DNA of 64,000 nucleotides from Kordiimonas sp. SCSIO 12610 (GCF_024398015.1 NZ_CP073747.1:1498501-1562500), one strand, 5' to 3'. Numbered from the stretch's first letter, positions 1 to 10,200 are shown. The notes: generated by a model not told the origin, from the sequence alone. A program made the numbers and translations.

Positions 1-358
1 GCAGATACTCGTAAATCTTTTGTCCAATGCTGTTAAGTTTACTCCGGCTGAAGGGGAAATTGGCATTGATGTGAATAAAGCAAAAGATAAGAACTTTATC
101 GATATAACGGTATGGGACACAGGTATCGGTATTGCTGAAGAACACCATGAATTTGTATTTGATCGTTTTCATCAGGTAACAGACCATATTTATTCGCGTG
201 AGCAAGAAGGAACGGGGCTGGGGCTGCATATCTCCCGCGAACTGGCTCGTCGAATGGGTGGTGATATCACGCTTACTAGTGAAGAAGGGAAGGGTAGCCG
301 CTTTACCGTTACCTTACCTATCGCAGAAGAGCCCAAGCCAAATTTGGATGTAATTTAA
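1..358 (+). CDS. Sensor histidine kinase, C-terminal fragment
   Basis: This is the 3' end of a gene that enters from the left edge; the reading frame is open from base 2. The visible 118 or so residues are a HATPase_c domain. The N box (NLLSNAVKFTP) comes first, then the G1 box (DTGIGI), an F box (FDRFHQV) and the G2 box (GTGLGLHIS). It ends with the usual FTVTLPI strand and a short tail. It would phosphorylate a response regulator from ATP, but the sensor and dimerisation regions lie outside the window, so the signal is unknown. A strong hairpin terminator follows. Confidence 0.93.
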   Translation, partial: QILVNLLSNAVKFTPAEGEIGIDVNKAKDKNFIDITVWDTGIGIAEEHHEFVFDRFHQVTDHIYSREQEGTGLGLHISRELARRMGGDITLTSEEGKGSRFTVTLPIAEEPKPNLDVI

Positions 359-410
359 GACATAGCTAACTGCAAAAGCAGTAGTTAATTTTCTCCGGGA
401 CGGGAAAAGT

Positions 411-444
411 TAAAGCCTCGACAGAACATACTGTCGAGGCTTTA
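411..444. terminator. Bidirectional hairpin terminator
   Basis: A perfect 14-bp stem (411-424 with 431-444) encloses a six-base loop. It lies between the convergent histidine kinase and S10 peptidase genes. The stem ends in AAA on the left and TTTA on the right, so it can serve both strands. Confidence 0.8.
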
Positions 445-468
445 TACTTTAAAGGCAGAATGCTCAAT

Positions 469-1977
469 CTATTTGGCGATAAAGCTTCTGATATCCTTGA
501 TAAGCTGATCCAGTGAAGGTTCATGAACATACATCATGTGCCCGGCAGGATAATATGTGAAATCTACACGATTGGTATCTATACCATTTGCATTAAAGGT
601 GTTTTCACTTGCGAAAAACGGTGTCGCGAAATCATAATAGCCATTGGCAACCATGACTTTCAGGTGCTTGTTTTCCCGAAGCGCTCTGCCAACATGGGGG
701 GCTACATTCACATAACTGCCGCTATATCTGCCATTACCGCTTGCCGTCCAGTGCCGACCAGGGACGCCAGACAGAATTTCATACTTGCGCTCTAAACTAA
801 CATTGAGGTCATTGATCAGATAATGATTTAGCGCCCCAGTGTAAGCAGCATCAATACCGTAGGCAGACGGATCATTGTCAAACCGTTCGCCAATACCATC
901 ATAGTCTACGCCTTTGTAGCGTGCGTCCAACCTGCCAATTGAATATCCTTCATCGCGCAAGAGTTCTTTCATAAACCGCATGTTGCTTACGCGTAAATTT
1001 GCGTTCATGAAATATTGCTTCGAAGCCCCTGTATATCCACTAAGCCGTTCTGCAATCTTTTCAAAATCGGCTTTTGACAGGCGATTGCCTTGAAGTAGGG
1101 CACTTGCATAATCACCCAGAGTGAAGCTTCGTACTTCATCCAGGAAGGCCTCTAATGTTCGACCATTTTTCTCTACCTTGCCGTGATACCACCCGGCAGC
1201 AGCCATCGTTGGCAAATAGGAAATATAGGGTGTATCATTACCGGGCTGATAGCGTGCAGTTTGGAAATCAAGGATACTGGAAATCATAACGACACCGTTA
1301 ATAGCGATATCGCTCCAGCCACCTTGTAATTCATTCAGGAGGGCGGCGGCGCGGGTTGTGCCGTAACTTTCCCCGGATAGATATTTGGGCGAATTCCAAC
1401 GGTTGTTCTTAACGAGCCACAAACGGATAAATTCTGCGATCGATTTTGCATCCTTTTCAACACCCCAAAAATCTTTACCATCCCCTTTTCCAATTGCTCG
1501 CGAATATCCAGTTCCGACAGGATCGATAAAGACCATATCAGCTACATCAAGAATAGATAGGGGATTGTCCACAAGGCGATAAGGGGCTGCACCGTCATCC
1601 TTTGCGTCCGATGGTATGGCAACGCGTTTGGGGCCATAGACACCCATATGTAGCCATACTGACGACGATCCTGGGCCGCCGTTGAAAATAAAAAATACCG
1701 GGCGTTCGGCATTATCTTTTATATCGGTTCTAATGTAGCTTGTAGAAAATATGGCAGCAGTTTCTTCGCCTCTGTCATTCTTAAGATAGGTTTCACCCGC
1801 GGTTGCGCTGTAGCGAACTTTGGTTCCGTTGAATGTACCGGAATGTTCGGTGATAAATATTGCTGGCGCTGCAACTTTCATATGTTTTGCTGCCATTTGT
1901 TCATCAGCTGTATACCCAGTTGCTGAAAACAAACTTGCCGACAGGGCAATTCCTGCGGACAGTATAAAATATTTCAT
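469..1977 (-). CDS. Secreted serine carboxypeptidase, S10 family
   Basis: This 502-residue protein belongs to the alpha/beta-hydrolase S10 carboxypeptidases, which remove C-terminal residues from peptides. It starts with a signal peptide (basic MKYF, hydrophobic core, cut near TGYTA). The oxyanion segment NGGPGSSS lies near residues 99-106. The nucleophile Ser is about residue 204 in GESYG, Asp about 449 in NGYYDFATP and His about 480 in PAGHMMY, so the triad looks complete. I chose the ATG at 1977 because GAGGGG lies 6 bases upstream; an in-frame ATG 18 bases further up lacks a good site. It probably acts in the periplasm or outside the cell in peptide scavenging. It is transcribed alone, towards the kinase. 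Confidence 0.9.
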   Translation of the reverse strand: MKYFILSAGIALSASLFSATGYTADEQMAAKHMKVAAPAIFITEHSGTFNGTKVRYSATAGETYLKNDRGEETAAIFSTSYIRTDIKDNAERPVFFIFNGGPGSSSVWLHMGVYGPKRVAIPSDAKDDGAAPYRLVDNPLSILDVADMVFIDPVGTGYSRAIGKGDGKDFWGVEKDAKSIAEFIRLWLVKNNRWNSPKYLSGESYGTTRAAALLNELQGGWSDIAINGVVMISSILDFQTARYQPGNDTPYISYLPTMAAAGWYHGKVEKNGRTLEAFLDEVRSFTLGDYASALLQGNRLSKADFEKIAERLSGYTGASKQYFMNANLRVSNMRFMKELLRDEGYSIGRLDARYKGVDYDGIGERFDNDPSAYGIDAAYTGALNHYLINDLNVSLERKYEILSGVPGRHWTASGNGRYSGSYVNVAPHVGRALRENKHLKVMVANGYYDFATPFFASENTFNANGIDTNRVDFTYYPAGHMMYVHEPSLDQLIKDIRSFIAK

Positions 1978-2084
1978 GACGATCCCCTCGATCAATTTTC
2001 ATTGAAGAAAGGATAGCTTAGCGTTAGTGAAAGACGGTTGCAAATACTGATGCAAAGGGTGAATGGCTTTTTGGACGAGCAGAC

Positions 2085-2843
2085 TTAGTGAACAAATTGC
2101 TCGGTAAAAATGCGTTCCGCCAGGTTATGTTCCCGATCAAAAAGCAAGTTCAGATTAATCTCGCGCGCTTCCTCAATCACAACTTTTCTAACGTCCCGTA
2201 CTTCGTGCATGTCAGCAACCGCTGAAACAGGGCGTTTTTGAGGAGTGATAACATCCAGTTCCACCGAGACCGTGTGCGGCAGTAATGCCCCACGCCAACG
2301 ACGGGGCCGGAAGGCGGATAAGGGCGTTAGCGTCAACAAATCGGCCCCTAACGGCACAATAGGGCCGTGTGCGGACAAATTATATGCTGTACTGCCCGCT
2401 GGTGTCGCAACAAGAAGGCCGTCCCCTACCAGTTCAGGAATACGGACTTTCCCATCGATGGAAATACAGATTTTTGCCGCTTGTCTGGTCTCTCGAAGTA
2501 AAGAAACTTCGTTCACGGCCATATACTGAACTGTTCTATCATCGCACGTCGTCACAAGCATTCTCAGCGGATGCAGGGTGAAAGGATCAGCGGTCTGTAT
2601 CCGTTCTTCAAGGCGATCCTCGGAATACTCGTTCATCAGAAAACCAACAGTACCGCGGTTCATACCGTAAATCGGGATACGGCGCTGCATGAATGTGTGC
2701 AAAGTTTGCAGCATATGACCGTCACCACCGAGTGCGACGATAACATCGGCTTCGTCGGTATTAACGATATTGTACTTTTCCCTTAAGCGTTTCGCTGCTT
2801 CCGGGGCGTCACCAAAATCGCTCGCGATTAATGCTATTTTCAT
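2085..2843 (-). CDS. nadK: NAD kinase
   Basis: NAD kinase phosphorylates NAD+ to NADP+ in the cytoplasm and is essential in most bacteria. The 252-residue product has the GGDG nucleotide motif at residues 39-42, the MNRGTVGFL segment after it and the signature [15 protein letters not shown] at about 147-161. Length and motif order match the short bacterial form. The start at 2843 has AAAGGG just upstream; an ORF extension of 12 codons begins before that site and is unlikely to be translated. It lies upstream of the S10 gene on the same strand, with about 100 bases between them. Confidence 0.95.
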   Translation of the reverse strand: MKIALIASDFGDAPEAAKRLREKYNIVNTDEADVIVALGGDGHMLQTLHTFMQRRIPIYGMNRGTVGFLMNEYSEDRLEERIQTADPFTLHPLRMLVTTCDDRTVQYMAVNEVSLLRETRQAAKICISIDGKVRIPELVGDGLLVATPAGSTAYNLSAHGPIVPLGADLLTLTPLSAFRPRRWRGALLPHTVSVELDVITPQKRPVSAVADMHEVRDVRKVVIEEAREINLNLLFDREHNLAERIFTEQFVH

Positions 2844-2978
2844 TCGCGAACCCTTTCTTGTTGCCCCGCAGAAAAACACAATTGGTAAGTATGCAACACC
2901 AAAAGTTCGTTGCGTGCAAGAGTGAATGCATTGAAATTAAAATATTTTTTAATTCATAAGGATGCTGAAACGTTTGAT

Positions 2979-4022
2979 TTAACCGCCAGTCATGCTCATG
3001 TGGCGCCCAACTGTGCCGATCATTTTACCGTCTTTCATCGCAAAATCATGACCGTATGGTTTGTCTTTCATGGCTTTGCCGAGTAACCGAGTTAATTCTT
3101 GCTCCGCATTGCCTGAACGGATGGCTTCCCTGAGGTCCACATGATCGCTTTGGCCAAGGCACATATATATACGCCCCGTGCAGGTTACACGAACCCGGTT
3201 ACAGCCATCGCAGAAATTATTGGTAAGCGGGGTAATCAAGCCAAGCTTGCTCTCTGTTCCTTTAATCGAATAATATCGAGCAGGGCCGCCAGTGCGGTGG
3301 GTGCTGGGAACCAGATCAAAATCATGTTTAAGCCCGTCCATCACGCTTGTTAAAGGCAGGTAATTATCCTCGCGGGCATCTGCGACGCTCCCCAAAGGCA
3401 TGGTTTCAATCAGTGTTAGATCAATTCCTTTACTGTGGCACCAACTTAGGATATCGCCAATTTCATGCTCGTTTTTATTCTTGAGGGCTACAGTGTTAAT
3501 CTTGACCTTAAGGCCAGCGTCAAGCGCTGCGTCGATGCCCTCCATCACCTTGGGTAAACTGTCTCTGCGCGTAATTTCTGCGAATGCGTCCCGTTTTAAT
3601 GTATCGAGAGACACATTGATCCGCCTTACACCGGCTGCATATAAATCCCGCGCCATATCAGGCAACTGGGTGCCATTTGTGGTCACTGTAATTTCGTCAA
3701 GATGGCTGGTTTCCAAGCGTTTGCCCAATTGATTAAACAGCCAGATAATATCCTTACGGACGAGCGGTTCGCCGCCCGTCAGGCGAATACGCCTCACACC
3801 GCGATCAATGAAGGCATCGCACAGCGTTAACATTTCTTCCAATGTTAAAACTTCAGCCTTTGGCAAAAACACCATATTTTCTGCCATGCAATATCGGCAC
3901 CTTAGGTCGCAGCGATCGGTAACCGAAAGGCGCAGATAAGAAATTTGCCGACCAAATGTGTCTTTCAACCCGCTTGTATGTTCCTGGATATTTGTCATGA
4001 CTGTCATATTGCGTATGTTCAC
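2979..4022 (-). CDS. moaA: GTP 3',8-cyclase (molybdenum cofactor)
   Basis: MoaA is a radical SAM enzyme that, with MoaC, turns GTP into cyclic pyranopterin monophosphate, the first step of molybdenum cofactor synthesis. The N-terminal cluster motif CDLRCRYC gives Cys38, 42 and 45. The C-terminal 4Fe-4S site is Cys271, 274 and 288 with CX2CX13C spacing. The chain ends in Gly-Gly, as in active MoaA. The longest frame uses GTG at 4022, but ATG codons at residues 6 and 9 are possible and no strong ribosome site decides among them. The cofactor fits the XdhC, MocA-like and ModBC genes elsewhere in the window. Confidence 0.95.
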   Translation of the reverse strand: MNIRNMTVMTNIQEHTSGLKDTFGRQISYLRLSVTDRCDLRCRYCMAENMVFLPKAEVLTLEEMLTLCDAFIDRGVRRIRLTGGEPLVRKDIIWLFNQLGKRLETSHLDEITVTTNGTQLPDMARDLYAAGVRRINVSLDTLKRDAFAEITRRDSLPKVMEGIDAALDAGLKVKINTVALKNKNEHEIGDILSWCHSKGIDLTLIETMPLGSVADAREDNYLPLTSVMDGLKHDFDLVPSTHRTGGPARYYSIKGTESKLGLITPLTNNFCDGCNRVRVTCTGRIYMCLGQSDHVDLREAIRSGNAEQELTRLLGKAMKDKPYGHDFAMKDGKMIGTVGRHMSMTGG

Positions 4023-4074
4023 CGCAACTTCAAGTCATTCTGTTGTGATCGTAATATCTTGATGCAGAAAGCGC

Positions 4075-4446
4075 TCAACTGTCTTCGTCGAGAAGGCTGC
4101 CAAAGGTTTCGTTTATACGGCTGAATGCAGTAGCGTTAGCACGGAATGTATTTTCCTCAATCCGTAAATCCGCAAGCTGTTGAATAATATCTGAAAAACC
4201 GGAACCGCCTGCAAGGGTTGTCGGTGCGCCTGAGGCCGGAGCGTTAACAGGATTGGTAGCGGGATCAATCTGGCCAGGCCCTGAAGAGGGAGCGACCGGA
4301 TCTAAAGTGGGAGAATTGGGGAGGGAAAGATCACTTACACTGTTGCTTGAACGGGCTAGGTTCGTGACAATATCTTGCGCAAGTCGGGTCGCTCTCTGTT
4401 CAGACTGTATAAGGCCATTTGCCGCTATATTTATGGCTTGAACCAT
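4075..4446 (-). CDS. Small flagellar-rod-like protein, orphan
   Basis: The 123-residue product has the two ends of a flagellar rod or hook protein without the middle. The N-terminal helix (AINIAANGLIQSEQRATRLA) resembles the rod N-terminal heptad helix. The C-terminal helix (EENTFRANATAFSRINETF) resembles the ENxxFxANxxxxxxxxxxxxLL end helix of FlgC/FlgG-type proteins. Between them is a Pro/Ala/Ser/Gly-rich linker. No other flagellar gene is nearby. It may be a rod-fold assembly part, a decayed rod gene or an unrelated small helical protein. It is separate from moaA by about 50 bases on the same strand. Confidence 0.6.
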   Translation of the reverse strand: MVQAINIAANGLIQSEQRATRLAQDIVTNLARSSNSVSDLSLPNSPTLDPVAPSSGPGQIDPATNPVNAPASGAPTTLAGGSGFSDIIQQLADLRIEENTFRANATAFSRINETFGSLLDEDS

Positions 4447-4593
4447 TATTATTGTCCGTTTCTACTCATTACCAATATTGCTATTGTACAGGGCACTGGT
4501 AAAAAACATGTTAACAGATAGGTGCAATCTGCGGTTTCTATCCCACGCATTCTTTGGTAGGCTCTGGAAAATGTTTACGGGTAGGAGGTTTCT

Positions 4594-5235
4594 GTGGAAC
4601 TTGATGTTGTGATTGATGTTGTGTGCCCTTGGTGCTTTGTGGGGAAACGCCAGCTTGAAAAGGCAATGGCTGAACGCCCTGATGTCATTACTGAAGTTCG
4701 TTATCGCCCCTACCAACTGGGCCCAGATACACCTACTGGTGGGGTAGACCGGAAAACCTATTATGACCGTAAATTTGGTGAAAATAGCGAACAGCTTTTG
4801 GTGATGCGCAAGCACCTAAGAAATACGGGTGAAGCGCTTGGGATCAATTTTGATTTTGAAAGCGACTGCATTATTGCGAATACGCTTGACGCACACAGGC
4901 TTATTCGCTGGTCTATGTCTGAGGGGCTCCAGTCAAAAGTGGCCGAAGGGATTATGGTCCGGTATTTTGAAGAGAACAAATTCATCGGTGATCACGGGCT
5001 GTTGCGTGAAGTCGCAGAAGAGGCGGGCATGGACGGTGATCTGGTGACGGAACTCCTGAAAACAGACCGTGATGTTGATCTTGTTAAGGCGGAAGTCGCT
5101 AATGCCTCACGAATGGGCATTACGGGCGTACCTTTCTTTATCTTCAACGGTAAGCATGCGGTCTCTGGTGCGCAGGATGCAAGCGTTCTGGTGAATGTTA
5201 TTGATCAAATTCAGGCTCAAGTAGCGGCGGAATAA
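4594..5235 (+). CDS. DsbA-family oxidoreductase, FrnE-like
   Basis: This 213-residue protein belongs to the FrnE/2-hydroxychromene-2-carboxylate isomerase branch of the thioredoxin-fold DsbA family. The redox motif CPWC is at residues 11-14, followed by FVGKRQLEKA as in FrnE. The cis-proline loop is in the segment MGITGVPFFIF near residue 175. There is no signal peptide, so it acts in the cytoplasm, probably as a disulfide oxidoreductase or isomerase. The GTG start at 4594 is fixed by AGGAGG at 4583-4588. Its exact substrate cannot be read from the sequence. A small membrane protein follows. Confidence 0.88.
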   Translation: MELDVVIDVVCPWCFVGKRQLEKAMAERPDVITEVRYRPYQLGPDTPTGGVDRKTYYDRKFGENSEQLLVMRKHLRNTGEALGINFDFESDCIIANTLDAHRLIRWSMSEGLQSKVAEGIMVRYFEENKFIGDHGLLREVAEEAGMDGDLVTELLKTDRDVDLVKAEVANASRMGITGVPFFIFNGKHAVSGAQDASVLVNVIDQIQAQVAAE

Positions 5236-5257
5236 CACCATAATACATAGAGGACTT

Positions 5258-5452
5258 ATGACAGAAGGGTGGGAGTTGTTATTATTATCCTTTGTTGCCT
5301 TCTGTTTAGTTTTTTGGGGGCATTATTCAGGGCGTTCTGATTTAACATGGTCTGTAGGTGTTTTTGACCGGAAGAAATATCCAATCCGATTTTGGATTTC
5401 TCAAGGCTTTTGGATTGCGATAGGCTTGATTACCTTGTTTCTTGGTTTATAG
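5258..5452 (+). CDS. Small membrane protein, two TM segments
   Basis: The 64-residue product has two hydrophobic segments, about residues 6-20 (LLLLSFVAFCLVFWG) and 47-63 (ISQGFWIAIGLITLFLG), joined by a short polar loop. GAGG lies a few bases before the ATG. It begins 22 bases after the FrnE-like gene and is probably in its operon. I do not recognise the family; a small inner-membrane protein is all that can be said. Confidence 0.65.
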   Translation: MTEGWELLLLSFVAFCLVFWGHYSGRSDLTWSVGVFDRKKYPIRFWISQGFWIAIGLITLFLGL

Positions 5453-5629
5453 AGGTATTTTGACTGATTGCTGCACATGGTAAAGTGGTAAGCGAAATTG
5501 CCTTATTTGTTTGCTTATTTTGTTCAGGAAATGATGGCCGGTACTCAGAACTGATCACCATACCGGCCTACTCATCACTATTGCCATAGTTTTCAGGTGA
5601 TTTCTAATCTGTGACAAGCGGGGTAAAAT

Positions 5630-6220
5630 TTAGAATTTAAAGAGTAATCCGGCTTTTCCTTGCCACTGGGTCAGCCCATTGCCGTATGTTGTATAGTCAA
5701 CGCCTGTGCGAAGGCTTATACTTTTGCTGAGTGCGCGCTCATAGCCCACGCCAAACCGCCAGCCACCGTCATTATCATTTATAATCGCACCTGTTGTGGG
5801 GGTGAACTCGCCGCGCAGGCTTGCGTAACCAGCTTTACCATAAATAAGGTTGTTACCATCATCGCCGAATGCTTGCCCTAGAATAAGGGAAGCGCTCCAT
5901 TCATTATCGGTGCTAAGGGTGCCACCGGGTGCTACAAAATTTGTGTCCTGGTCACCGAATGTGCCCTCTAAGCCTAAAACCAACCCATTATCATATTGGG
6001 TTCTAAAACCTAAAACACCGCCATAGTAAAAGCCACGTTCGCTATTATCTGTGATACCTAAGTTGGTTGTAGCGCTATCGTTGAAACGAAGCCAATCGAC
6101 GCCAATTTCAGCGCCCACATATGCGCCGTCGAATTTTTTATCATCTTGTTGTGCTACGGCGATACCCGAAATAAGGGTTGCGCCAATGATTGCTGTCGTA
6201 AAAGTATTTATAAGTTTCAT
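5630..6220 (-). CDS. Outer-membrane beta-barrel protein
   Basis: The 196-residue product has a signal peptide ending at AVAQQ and then alternating aromatic/hydrophobic strands typical of an eight-stranded OmpW/Omp25-type barrel. It ends in phenylalanine (LLFKF), the BAM-recognition signature. Ordered landmarks are YVGAEIGVDW, GLEGTFGD, GKAGYASL and GVGYERALSKSISL. AGGAGA upstream supports the ATG at 6220 rather than a start 18 bases earlier. It is a paralogue of the next gene upstream (6371-6979). The function of small alpha-proteobacterial barrels of this type is usually structural or adhesive; no substrate can be named. Confidence 0.82.
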   Translation of the reverse strand: MKLINTFTTAIIGATLISGIAVAQQDDKKFDGAYVGAEIGVDWLRFNDSATTNLGITDNSERGFYYGGVLGFRTQYDNGLVLGLEGTFGDQDTNFVAPGGTLSTDNEWSASLILGQAFGDDGNNLIYGKAGYASLRGEFTPTTGAIINDNDGGWRFGVGYERALSKSISLRTGVDYTTYGNGLTQWQGKAGLLFKF

Positions 6221-6370
6221 TATTAAGTCTCCTAACATAGCGCCCGTTTTATTAAGCGCGATGAGGAGATAGTCGGGTCCAATTCAGGCACAAAATAGAT
6301 ATGTTTGCGGCAGTCCTGTGAAGAATTACGGCGCCGATGTGACGCCATAATTTTGTCGAATATACCTTGG

Positions 6371-6979
6371 TTAGAATTTGAAATTAACTCCAACCTTGGG
6401 CTGGAATTGCTGGGAGCTAAAATTGAAGTCTAAATAATCTAGGCTAAGCTTCAGGCTGATGCGTTTTGATATGGCGCGCTCATACCCCAAGCCCAATAGA
6501 TACCCTTGCTGGTGAGACGTGTTGGCGGGGAGCTCAAATGTTTCACCTGTTGCGCCATTTATGAGGCTAGTGGCTGAACGTTCAATTTGCCTCCCAGCTG
6601 TGCCAACTTTAGCAAATATCAGATTGTTATCTCCAAATACCTTGCCAATCGTAAGGGCTGCAGACCATTGAAATTCTGTATTCAAGAGCGGACTACCTGA
6701 AGGTGAGAATAGCGCTCGGGAGCGAGTGTTGAAATTTGTATCACCAAAACTTCCTTCTATCCCAAAAACCCAATCCCTCGAGCTGTGAAGGCGGTATCCC
6801 AAATTCAGGCCATAATAAAATGTATTGTCTTCTGCGCCAAAGAGTTCAGTTCTGTCAAAACCCCCTTCAATGCCACCATAAAGGCCTTCAAATCTTCGGT
6901 TTTCAATTTCATCTTGGGCGTGAATATTAGAGTTATTTAAGGTTAAACTTGCTAATATAATTAAGAGTGCTTTACGCAT
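6371..6979 (-). CDS. Outer-membrane beta-barrel protein, paralogue
   Basis: The 202-residue product has a signal peptide (cut near NIHAQ) and the same strand plan as its neighbour at 5630-6220. The shared landmarks are YGGIEGGFD, GIEGSFGDTNF, GKVFGDNNLIFAKVG and GLGYERAISKRISL, and it also ends in KF. The two genes are separated by 150 bases on the same strand and look like an old tandem duplication, as the strands are conserved but the loops have diverged. The role is unknown beyond outer-membrane barrel. Confidence 0.82.
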   Translation of the reverse strand: MRKALLIILASLTLNNSNIHAQDEIENRRFEGLYGGIEGGFDRTELFGAEDNTFYYGLNLGYRLHSSRDWVFGIEGSFGDTNFNTRSRALFSPSGSPLLNTEFQWSAALTIGKVFGDNNLIFAKVGTAGRQIERSATSLINGATGETFELPANTSHQQGYLLGLGYERAISKRISLKLSLDYLDFNFSSQQFQPKVGVNFKF

Positions 6980-7080
6980 ACCGTTTCCAATCGTTTATAA
7001 AATAGATATTGCTATCTATGCGATAAAGATTGTCTCAAAAATGGTATTAATGCGGCAAGATTGTGGTTGGGAATTAGCGA

Positions 7081-7107
7081 AAAAAAAAGCACTCAAATGA
7101 GTGCTTT
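7081..7107 (-). terminator. Rho-independent terminator
   Basis: On the minus strand an 8-bp stem (AGCACTCA paired with TGAGTGCT, 7088-7105), extended by A-T pairs, is followed by a run of eight U. It can end mfd transcripts or the candidate small RNA just upstream. Confidence 0.85.
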
Positions 7108-7211
7108 CGTTGGGGACCCAACAAGTTTTACCTAAATCTCAAGCAAGAAATTCAAATGGAGCCTGTTATTATTATCTGACGTTCGGCTGACCGCTTTTTG
7201 ACGCCTAATTA
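7081..7211 (-). ncRNA. Candidate small RNA with its own promoter
   Basis: The gap between mfd and the outer-membrane gene holds a minus-strand promoter-like pair: TTGAGA at 7247-7242 and CATAAG at 7224-7219, with 17 bases between. Transcription would begin near 7211 and run about 130 bases to the strong terminator. The RNA would carry a second hairpin, GTTGGG/CCCAAC, at 7109-7122. No coding frame of note is present. I do not recognise an Rfam family; it could also be only the mfd 3' untranslated region. Confidence 0.35.
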
Positions 7212-7290
7212 GGGCAACCTTATGGCCTTAGGATGAACAATTCTCAATTTTTGCGAAAATAATAAACTTATAACGCTATGAATTATTTGA

Positions 7291-10200
7291 TTATTTTGGT
7301 TGCGAAACGATATACGCCAATTTTTTGGTTATAGCAGCAACGGTTTTTAACCGGATGCCGATTTTATCCATCTTGGCTTTGTAGACAAGTTTATGATCAG
7401 GCCGTAGTTTGGCTGTTGCCCCCGTTGAGCTGATAAATTCAACAAGGCCAGCGGGGTTCGCAAACTTGTCATCCTTGAAGGAAAGTACTACTCCCTTCTG
7501 CCCTGCATCCAGTTTATCAATGCCCGCGCGTTTCGCGTGCCCTTTGATGATCATAATTGCGGCTAACTGTTTAACCTCTGGCGTTAGGGGACCAAACCGG
7601 TCAATGAGTTCAGCGCAGAAGGCATCTACGTCTTCGCGGGTATCAAGGTCCGCAAGGCGGCGATAAAGCGCCATCCGCTGCGTGAGGTCAGGCACATATT
7701 TTTCTGGTATCATAACGGTCGCACCGAGGTTGATCTGCGGCGACCAATCGCTTTCACCAAAGTCCTCATCCTTACCGGCCCGTGCTTCCGCGACCGCTTC
7801 CTCAAGCATTTTCTGGTAAAGCTCAACGCCGACCTCTTTAACATGGCCTGATTGCTCGTCACCAAGCAGGTTCCCTGCGCCCCTAATGTCCATATCGTGG
7901 CTTGCGATTGTGAAGCCTGCGCCGAGTGTGTCGAGCGATTGCAGAACCTGAAGGCGTTTGTCCGCATTATCATTCAGCATGCGATTTGCGGGGGTCGTAA
8001 GATACGTATAGGCCCGTATTTTAGAGCGCCCAACACGGCCGCGGAGCTGATAGAGTTGCGCCAATCCAAACATATCAGCGCGGTGGACAATCATGGTGTT
8101 TGCGCGCGGAATATCAATACCAGATTCGATGATCGTGGTTGACAGAAGAACATCATACTGGCCTTCGTAAAAGGCTGTCATGACATCTTCAATCGTCTTG
8201 GGGGACATTTGCCCGTGAGCCACGATAAACTTAACCTCAGGCACATCTTCCTTGAGGAACTCGATTATGCCCTCTAAGTCTGCAATGCGCGGGCATACAT
8301 AAAAGCTTTGGCCGCCCCGGTAATGCTCGCGCAGCAGCGCTTCACGCACAACGACAGGGTCAAACGGTAATACGAAGGTACGAACTGCTAGCCTGTCCAC
8401 TGGCGGTGTCGCGATTATCGAGAGGTCACGAAGGCCGCTCATCGCCATCTGAAGCGTGCGCGGAATTGGTGTCGCTGTTAAGGTAAGTACATGAACGTTG
8501 GACTTAAGTTCTTTTAGCTTCTCTTTGTGGGCAACACCGAAATGCTGTTCCTCGTCCACAATCAACATGCCAAGGTTTTTAAACTCAATCCCTTTAGCGA
8601 GGAGTGCGTGCGTACCAATGATAATATCAAGCGTGCCGGTGCGCATTTCTTCGCGCGTTGCCTTGGCTTCTTTTGCGCTCACCAACCGTGAAAGCTGCGC
8701 CACGCGAACGGGTAGCCCCTTGAACCGCTCGGTGAAATTCAGAAAATGCTGGCGCGCGAGGAGGGTGGTTGGTGCTACAATTGCAACCTGATGTCCCGCC
8801 ATAACAGCTAGGAATGCGGCGCGCAGAGCAACCTCGGTTTTACCAAAGCCTACATCACCGCAAACAAGTCGGTCCATCGGACGCCCTGATGACAGGTCAT
8901 TGATCACATCCCCAATGGCGCGGAGCTGATCATCGGTTTCAGTGAAGGGGAAGCGGGCGCAAAACTCGTCAAACACGCCTTCCTGCGCCGTGATACGCTG
9001 GCCTTCACGCAGTTCCCGTTCTGCCGCCAGTTTGATTAACTGGTCCGCCATTTCGCGGATGCGGGCTTTCATTTTGGCCTTGCGGGCCTGCCATGCAACC
9101 CCGCCTAGCTTATCGAGCGAACCACCACCATCTTCGCTGCCGAAGCGCGATAGAACCTCGATATTCTCAACAGGGACATAAAGCTTGTCACCGCCCTGGT
9201 AGGTCACAAGCAAACAGTCATGGGATGCGCCCGATACGCTAACGGTCTCTAACCCCTCGAACTTACCAATGCCGTGGCTTGTGTGAACCACGAGGTCACC
9301 GGGGGCGAGGGCGTTTGCTTCGGTCAGGAAGTTATCTGCGCGCTTGCGCTTCCTTGATTTTCTGACCAAACGGTCGCCTAGAATATCCTGCTCGGAGATA
9401 ACAACAAGATCATCGGTTTCAAACCCGCGCTCTAGCGGCAGAACCGTGACGCTAATCAGGCGTTTGTTCGCGCGCCTAATCTCGGACCAATCGGTTGATA
9501 TGCCGATGGGGGCAACGCCGTGATCTTCCAAAACGCCCTTGAGGCGATCGGCAGCACCCTCCGAGTAGCTGGCAAATACAACGCGTTTACCGTCTTTTTG
9601 AAGCGCTTCGATATGCTCCTTAACCGCGTCATAGATATTGAGGCTGCGGTTATTCCGTTCGGGCGAAAAATCACGCGTTGCCCGCGCACCAAACGACACG
9701 ACATCAATATTTTCCGGGTGTTCAAAGGGGCTGAGTTTTCTAAGATTAAAACTCTCACCGAATGCCTGCCATTCAAGTTCGCTCAGGTAAAGCGTGTTTG
9801 CAGGGATTGGTTTATAAGCGACTGTATTGATGTTTTTATGATCTCGCGCGATTTCCATTGCTTCCTGACGAGCATCATAATAATCGCTAATGGCTTTAAA
9901 GCGTTCGCTTGCCGCTTCATCCACCTGATGGTCGATGGTGACAACTGGATTATCGAGATAATCAAACAGGCTCGCCATTTCCTCGTGGAAAAATGGTAGC
10001 CAATGCTCGGCACCCTGATATTTCCGGCCCTCGGATATGGCTTCATAAAGCGGGTCTTCGCCCTTGGTTGGGCCAAATGTGTTCACATAATTCGTTCGGA
10101 ACCGCCGTACGCCCTCGCTGCCGAGCGAAAATTCGCTTGCGGGCTTCAGGTGCAATTCCTTCGCTGTTCCCGTTGTCCGCTGCGTAAGGGGGTCAAAACG

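Noticed and set aside
4462-4815. Minus-strand frame overlapping the FrnE-like gene
   Set aside because: The FrnE-like gene has a strong ribosome site and a clear family match; this frame is its shadow.
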